Source: Takakia lepidozioides
Lineage: Eukaryota; Streptophyta; Takakiopsida; Takakiales; Takakiaceae
Direction of reading: 5' to 3'
Assembly (NCBI GenBank): GCA_030704615.1
Contig: CM060731.1
Coordinates: 89,820,756 to 89,880,755, forward strand
DNA: 60,000 bases
The position numbers were made by a program, and so were the translations under genes. Below the pieces are notes generated by a model. That model ran no database searches. It saw only the letters and a list, made by a program, of their open reading frames with translations, and had not been told where the DNA came from. This document shows positions 55,561 through 60,000 of the stretch, in pieces; positions within the stretch are counted from its first letter, which is position 1, and each line of letters opens with the position of its first letter.

Positions 55561-57189
55561 TCATGGCAGTTTAGCCATTTCTCCAAGGGGTTTAGCCACG
55601 CCAAGCTAGGGTTTGTGTCTCTTGGACTCTAAGCTTTTTTGCACCGAGCTATGGCGGCTGTGAAGAAATCAGCAAGGTATTCTTGCTCTTTTGGCTCCCA
55701 CACACCACCAATAGTAGCCCTAAGCCATGAGGAAGATGGTTGCCACAAACCAAGCCTTCTTTCTCACTTAGACTCCCCAAACACGCCACTAAACTCAATG
55801 GCAAACAACCAAGCCTTGCTGGTTTCCAGCCCTTGTGAGCACTCGTTCAAGCGTTTTCCTTGGCCATAGCATCTATTTTAGAGCCTATTCCAGCCCCCTA
55901 CATCTGCCACTTCAAGAGCCATGCTCTATCTAGGCTTGAGGTTGAAACCCCAACTAAGAACACGCTCTACAAGTGTCGGACTGTCACAGAAGAGCAGATC
56001 AGCCCCTTACCTTCTCTTCTAGTTCTCTAAAGCTTGCAAACAAAAGCCCAATGGACTGAAGGCATGCTCCACACATGCCCCACTCTCACCACCAGAGAAT
56101 CAGCCCCTTTGCTTTCTTTCTTGCACCCACTAACCTGAAAATACACGCTTCAGCGGGCTGGAAGCATGCTCCACACATGCCCTACAGGGAAACCAGCCCC
56201 TTCCTTCCTTTCTTGCACTCCCAAACCTGAAAGTACAAGCCTTCGTCAGGCTGAAAGCATGCTCCACACATGCATTGCTCTCACATAAGGGAAGTCAGCC
56301 CTTCCCTCTTCCTTGCTTGCCCTCCAAGCTTGAAGATGGAAGCTTCAATGAGCTGAATACATGCTCCACACATGCAACCTCTTCACACAAGAGGTATCAG
56401 CCCCCTATCTTGGCTCCTTAGCTCCTTGATGCTCTCTAAGACAAGACTAAGCACTCCACAGCCCTTGCCAAGCTCCTGAAACCCTAAGGCTTACATTTCC
56501 AGCCACAAGACACTCCTCTTGTGGTGCAAGAGCTCTTCTTCCAAGCTCTAAAACTCTAGGTGCACATTCCATGGCCTTGCCGCATCTCTTAGTTCCTGTT
56601 CCAGCCTTGCTCTTGCCATGACAAGAGCCCTCTCAATGCTGAAGCTCGAGATTGAAACCCAATCTCAACATATTCCACAAAGTGCACTGCAGCATGGTGC
56701 TTTCATCTCTGAAGTTGAAGATCGGATGCCAAGGTCTACTACCTCGTAACCCACATCGCCTTCGCTTCTAACAACCAAGAGCTCCACGGTGCTCCTTGCA
56801 TAACAACCTGGTTTCTCTCATTCTCAAGCAAAAACCACAAGTGCTACAACTAACTCGTATCTGGCACTTACAGATACGAGCTCATCTTTCTCGAATGATA
56901 AAGAAGAAGAATACAAGCACAAGCTCATGCGAGCTCACAAAGCTGAAGCATAAACTCATGCATATATAACCTCATCACTCAAATACAAGTCAAGCCAAGT
57001 GCACCCCACGCCATGGGGAATCCACACTACGACGCCATAGCTAGGCGCGGTGAGGCTCAACTCGAGAAAGATGAGTCTCCCGCGCTTGCCGTGAAGATAA
57101 CCACTCCAGGGCCTAAATCTGCCTTGACCCCTGGATTGACACTTGGGCCAATCCCAAATGTCAATATGTAAAAGCTAGCTATTTCCTAG
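55561..57189. other. No recognised gene; ~100-bp minisatellite at 55,955-56,460
   Basis: The phrase catgctccacacatgc recurs at about 56,062, 56,164, 56,257 and 56,359 (spacings 102, 93, 102), each followed by a CT-rich tract with tcagcccc. A decayed unit precedes at about 55,960. A plus-strand frame at 55,639-55,869 is not recognisable. The right edge (57,165-57,195) has agctagctatttcctagctag-type symmetry. Confidence 0.5.
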
Positions 57190-59458
57190 CTAGTTTCGCA
57201 CTAGTGGTAAAATAACTTGACAGCCGGAAGTCGTCAACATGAATGCTATCTCAGCTTCTGTTGCTGTGGCGGCCGACCTCCATTGTCCACACAATTTAAT
57301 GTGTGCCGATTGAAAGTTTGGCCGAATGAGGTCCTTGGTATGCCTCTGAAGACTCTGTCCCCAATGAAATCCGCAAGTTCTCTCCCTACCTAGCATAGGG
57401 TTCCCGCCACCATAAACATTTTGAACCGCCGCCCAGTTCGCATTCGCATTGTCCGCCATGAATCCTCTAAAATGCGGTGGTCTCTTTCTTGCTTGGACCA
57501 TCTGCTCATTAATGCTCTCCCACATAATCATTTGAGATGGTGTGTCTTCCGACTTCATCTCGCAAATGGCGATGGTCATGAGCTTCCTGTAGTTGGGCTC
57601 GTACACATGGCAGGCCATCGTGCTCCATCCATTTATTCGTTTAATATTGTCGAACATCACCCAGCTATTTTCCAATGGCCCGCCAACATTCATCGTATCC
57701 CCGAGATGCACCCCGGATGCCGGCCCATCAGTTGACATTTTGAAGACAAAGCACCGTTGATGCTCGTTCCCTTGCCCGGGAAATCTGCTGGAATGGATAT
57801 ACTCATACCCGCACATAGACTTCATTTGCAGCGAGCTGGTCATTTCGTCACCCCGGCCTGTCTGTGATTTCATTCTGTTGATGGTACTCTTGTTTGCCAG
57901 GCTGCCAAATGCTTCAACTGCATCCAGTAGAGCCTCGAACTCCTCGCTGTCAAGTTTGCATCTTTCGCCCCCATCGGCCGACATAATATGTTGCATGACA
58001 ATGGTCTGCGCCGCATTGAGCTCCACAGCTTTTGGTCGTGCCGATGGAGACCTGGTGAGCTCCTCTCTCGATACCTCATTTGCATGCGCAACAGCTTCTC
58101 TAGATGCGCCTGTGGCACTCCTATTGGTGTGGCATCCCACATGGACTGCACAACGTGTCATAGCAGGAGGTCCGCTGACGTAAAACATCTTCGCCGGACA
58201 AGCCTCCATACAGGTAGGAGTTTGGTTGCAAATGGAGCAGACAAACGTCCTCTACGATACTGTAATTTGTGCTTGAAATTTGGTATCCGACGTCCCCAGC
58301 CACAAAGTGTCGTTGTCTCCCTCACAAAAAACGGACAAGTCGCCCGTACGCATTTCAAACTCCCAACACAGTTCACATATCTGCAACACACGGCGTCACG
58401 AAGAAATTCAGTGAAGCGGGATGACAAACTCATCTTGGTGCTGTTTGGGAAATCGGCACAGACTTCTCCAAGGACTTACAGGACTCTTGATATTGCAGAA
58501 AAATCTCAAAGTGCCGCAAGATACCAATGTACACACGAGAAATCGGTGCCGACTTCTCCAAGAAGGTCGCACATTCTGAAATTGCAGAGCATTCTCATAA
58601 TACTTGAATTCATTCAAAGATACACAGGAGAAATCGCCACAGACTTCAGGAAGGATGAGACAGAGCAACAAAACTGACTGTCGTGTCTTTCCTGTCTAAC
58701 AACGGCAATTTCAGATTTGTAGTTTTTGTTATAGTCCATGGGTTTTCGTCATATTTGCGGTCCATGCCTTCCAGCTGGTTCGCTGCACTGGTGTTTTCTG
58801 TCGGCGGCAACTCGTACACAATGTCCCTGTCTACTCTTATGGGTAAATGGTTCACCTTCACTATTTGAACACTGTGAAAGTCGATCCTAGAAAGCTCGCT
58901 GCGGGATGTGGTGCTGGTGCATAGGAACTGCAAGATGTCCACCATTGAATTTGTAACCGCATCTGCGGGTGTGGGAGTAAACACGTCGGCATCGACCTCA
59001 TGTGCATTGTCGTCCTCCGTGGTGTTTGCGCGCGTGCGCGGAGGTGCGGAGTGTGCTCGTCTGCTGCCAACCACCATGCAGTCCTCATCCTCCTCACTCA
59101 ATATCTGAATACTCTCCGTCTTCGCAGAACCTGGGCCAAATATGGATGCGGCAATCGGTGGAGTAAGGGATGCCGACACACTCGACGATGATGCTTGCTG
59201 CCCATATACGATGTATTGTCGATCTGTTTCGTGTGGAATGACATATGCCCGCACAAAATCATTTCGTTTAGGTCTGACAATCCGAGTTTCCACAACGCCA
59301 TCCTCTCCCACCTCCTCGACTTCGAAAACAGCCGTCGTAGGCTGAAATGCAAACCGAGATCTGAGAACCTTGTCTGCGAATATCACCGAACCATCCTTTG
59401 CTTCGACTCTTACAGACGCATTTGCAGATGGACAGGTTAGGCAAACGCGCTCAGCCAT
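57190..59458 (-). pseudogene. MULE-like transposase gene with zinc-binding N-terminal domain, broken
   Basis: The first exon starts AERVCLTCPSANASVRVEAK (59,458) and runs to about 58,680 with an acidic Ser-rich middle. The next part (58,433-58,240) reads SSRFTEFLRDAV, GSLKCVRATCPFFVRE. After a frame change at about 58,245 it continues FVCSICNQTPTCMEACP and CAVHVGCHTN. Cys pairs followed by H-x-G-x-H resemble the FLYWCH/WRKY-GCM1 zinc folds found in front of MULE transposases. The core has MACHVYEPNYRKLMTIAICE, MKSEDTPSQMIMWESI, HFRGFMADNANANWAAVQNV and ERTCGFHWGQSLQRHTKDLI. It stops early after the core. No terminal inverted repeats were identified. Confidence 0.6.
58448..58655 (+). repeat. 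~91-bp tandem repeat (3 copies) in the transposase-gene intron
   Basis: gaaatcgg.acagacttctccaag / gaaatcggtgccgacttctccaag / gaaatcgccacagacttcaggaag start at about 58,448, 58,540 and 58,630. Each is followed by gatattgcag- or gaaattgcag-like text in the first two copies. Confidence 0.65.
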
Positions 59459-59529
59459 GTTGACAGGGACACAGTAGAAGGTGTGCTCTGAACAGAGTGC
59501 AAGTACAAACAGAATGATGTCAATGTTTG

Positions 59530-59990
59530 TATGTACATTGAGAAATTTGAAATGGGGTCCTTGTCTTGGGCATGCCATGCTTTGCCTATCACCAAGTCAT
59601 ATCTGGCCAGCTTGGTAATTTCAAAGCTCAGGTTCTCACAATACTCTTGAATGGTCAACTGGAGACTAGGGATCCGTTATCCCATATCTCAGTTCCTTTC
59701 CATCAGCCATCTCTATGGTATATTGGTATTGAGAAGGTTCCATGGGAAGATGGAGTTTCTTAACCATCCGAGAACTGATCACATTATGCGTTGAACCTGT
59801 GTTAAATAAGACAATGACCTTTTCTCCAACCACTTCTCCGATCATCTTCACAAGATGAGCAGAATCAGATCATGGTGGATATCATCGGGAGCGGCAACCG
59901 AAGAAGATATTCCCGCCCTAGATAGTTGGCTTTCGTGGTGGACATACCGGTATGCCCAGCTCGGGTCATTCGTGAGGGAGGTAAGAATGT
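59530..59990 (-). pseudogene. Ty3/gypsy aspartic protease fragment (third family)
   Basis: VLFNTGSTHNVISSRMVKKL (about 59,815) carries the protease Asp-Thr-Gly-Ser motif with Asp changed to Asn, which would abolish catalysis. IEMADGKELRYGITDP follows. After a frame change LSFEITKLARYDLVIGKAWH corresponds to the ILG-x-PWL region. It ends at about 59,535, 75 bp from the transposase start. Upstream sequence to the window edge is probably the same element's gag-pol linker. Confidence 0.7.
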
Positions 59991-60000
59991 AGGTGCCAAA

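Noticed and set aside
55639-55869. 76-codon plus-strand frame starting MHRAMAAVKKSARYSCSFG
   Set aside because: It follows a minisatellite, has no recognised domain, and ends in the CT-rich repeat region. A real short gene cannot be excluded, but nothing supports it.
1-60000. tRNA and rRNA genes
   Set aside because: B-box-like motifs at 8.72, 8.86 and 17.29 kb lack a full cloverleaf. No rRNA signature was noticed.

Overview
This is nuclear DNA from a green plant or streptophyte alga with a large, repeat-rich genome. The evidence is a spliced DsPTP1-type dual-specificity phosphatase with GT..AG introns, plant-type pentatricopeptide repeat (PPR) fragments, Ty3/gypsy chromovirus-type retrotransposons, a CACTA transposon, a MULE-like transposase, and a retroelement carrying a cytosine methyltransferase domain (a class I know from charophyte algae among others). 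I would guess a charophyte alga or a seed-free land plant, but the sequence does not let me name a species. A gap of exactly 500 N (48,428-48,927) marks a scaffold join of unknown real size.

Layout. (1) 1-5.3 kb: minus-strand phosphatase gene, three exons recognised, running off the left edge. (2) 5.3-11 kb: gene-poor DNA with a GC-rich palindromic promoter-like block and small dispersed repeats. (3) 11.1-42.7 kb: a locus built of ATTTCG-N4-CGAAAT near-palindromes (11.08-11.96 and 39.80-40.55 kb) that was opened by nested insertions. An LTR element with target duplication GTGGG spans 11,962-39,797. Inside its interval lie a minus-strand gag/protease/cytosine-methyltransferase retroelement fragment, an inverted PHD finger and a methyltransferase-like gene. 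That gene is itself split by a Ty3/gypsy chromovirus (16,467-36,773, target duplication GGTTT). The 3' LTR of the chromovirus is split by a 13.9-kb CACTA element (16,779-30,657, target duplication TAA). The CACTA element carries a SINE-like sequence, about 27 tandem copies of a ~446-bp satellite, and broken PPR sequence. (4) 42.8-55.1 kb: two copies of a second Ty3/gypsy family in inverted orientation. They flank a multi-exon minus-strand gene related to the split methyltransferase-like gene. (5) 55.1-60 kb: minisatellite-rich DNA, a broken MULE-like transposase gene with a zinc-binding N-terminal domain, and a retroviral-type protease fragment.

Almost all coding sequence belongs to mobile elements. 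Only the phosphatase and the methyltransferase-like gene at 45.4-48.4 kb look like possible host genes. Splice sites were placed by eye from consensus and family resemblance. No alignment or database search was run.
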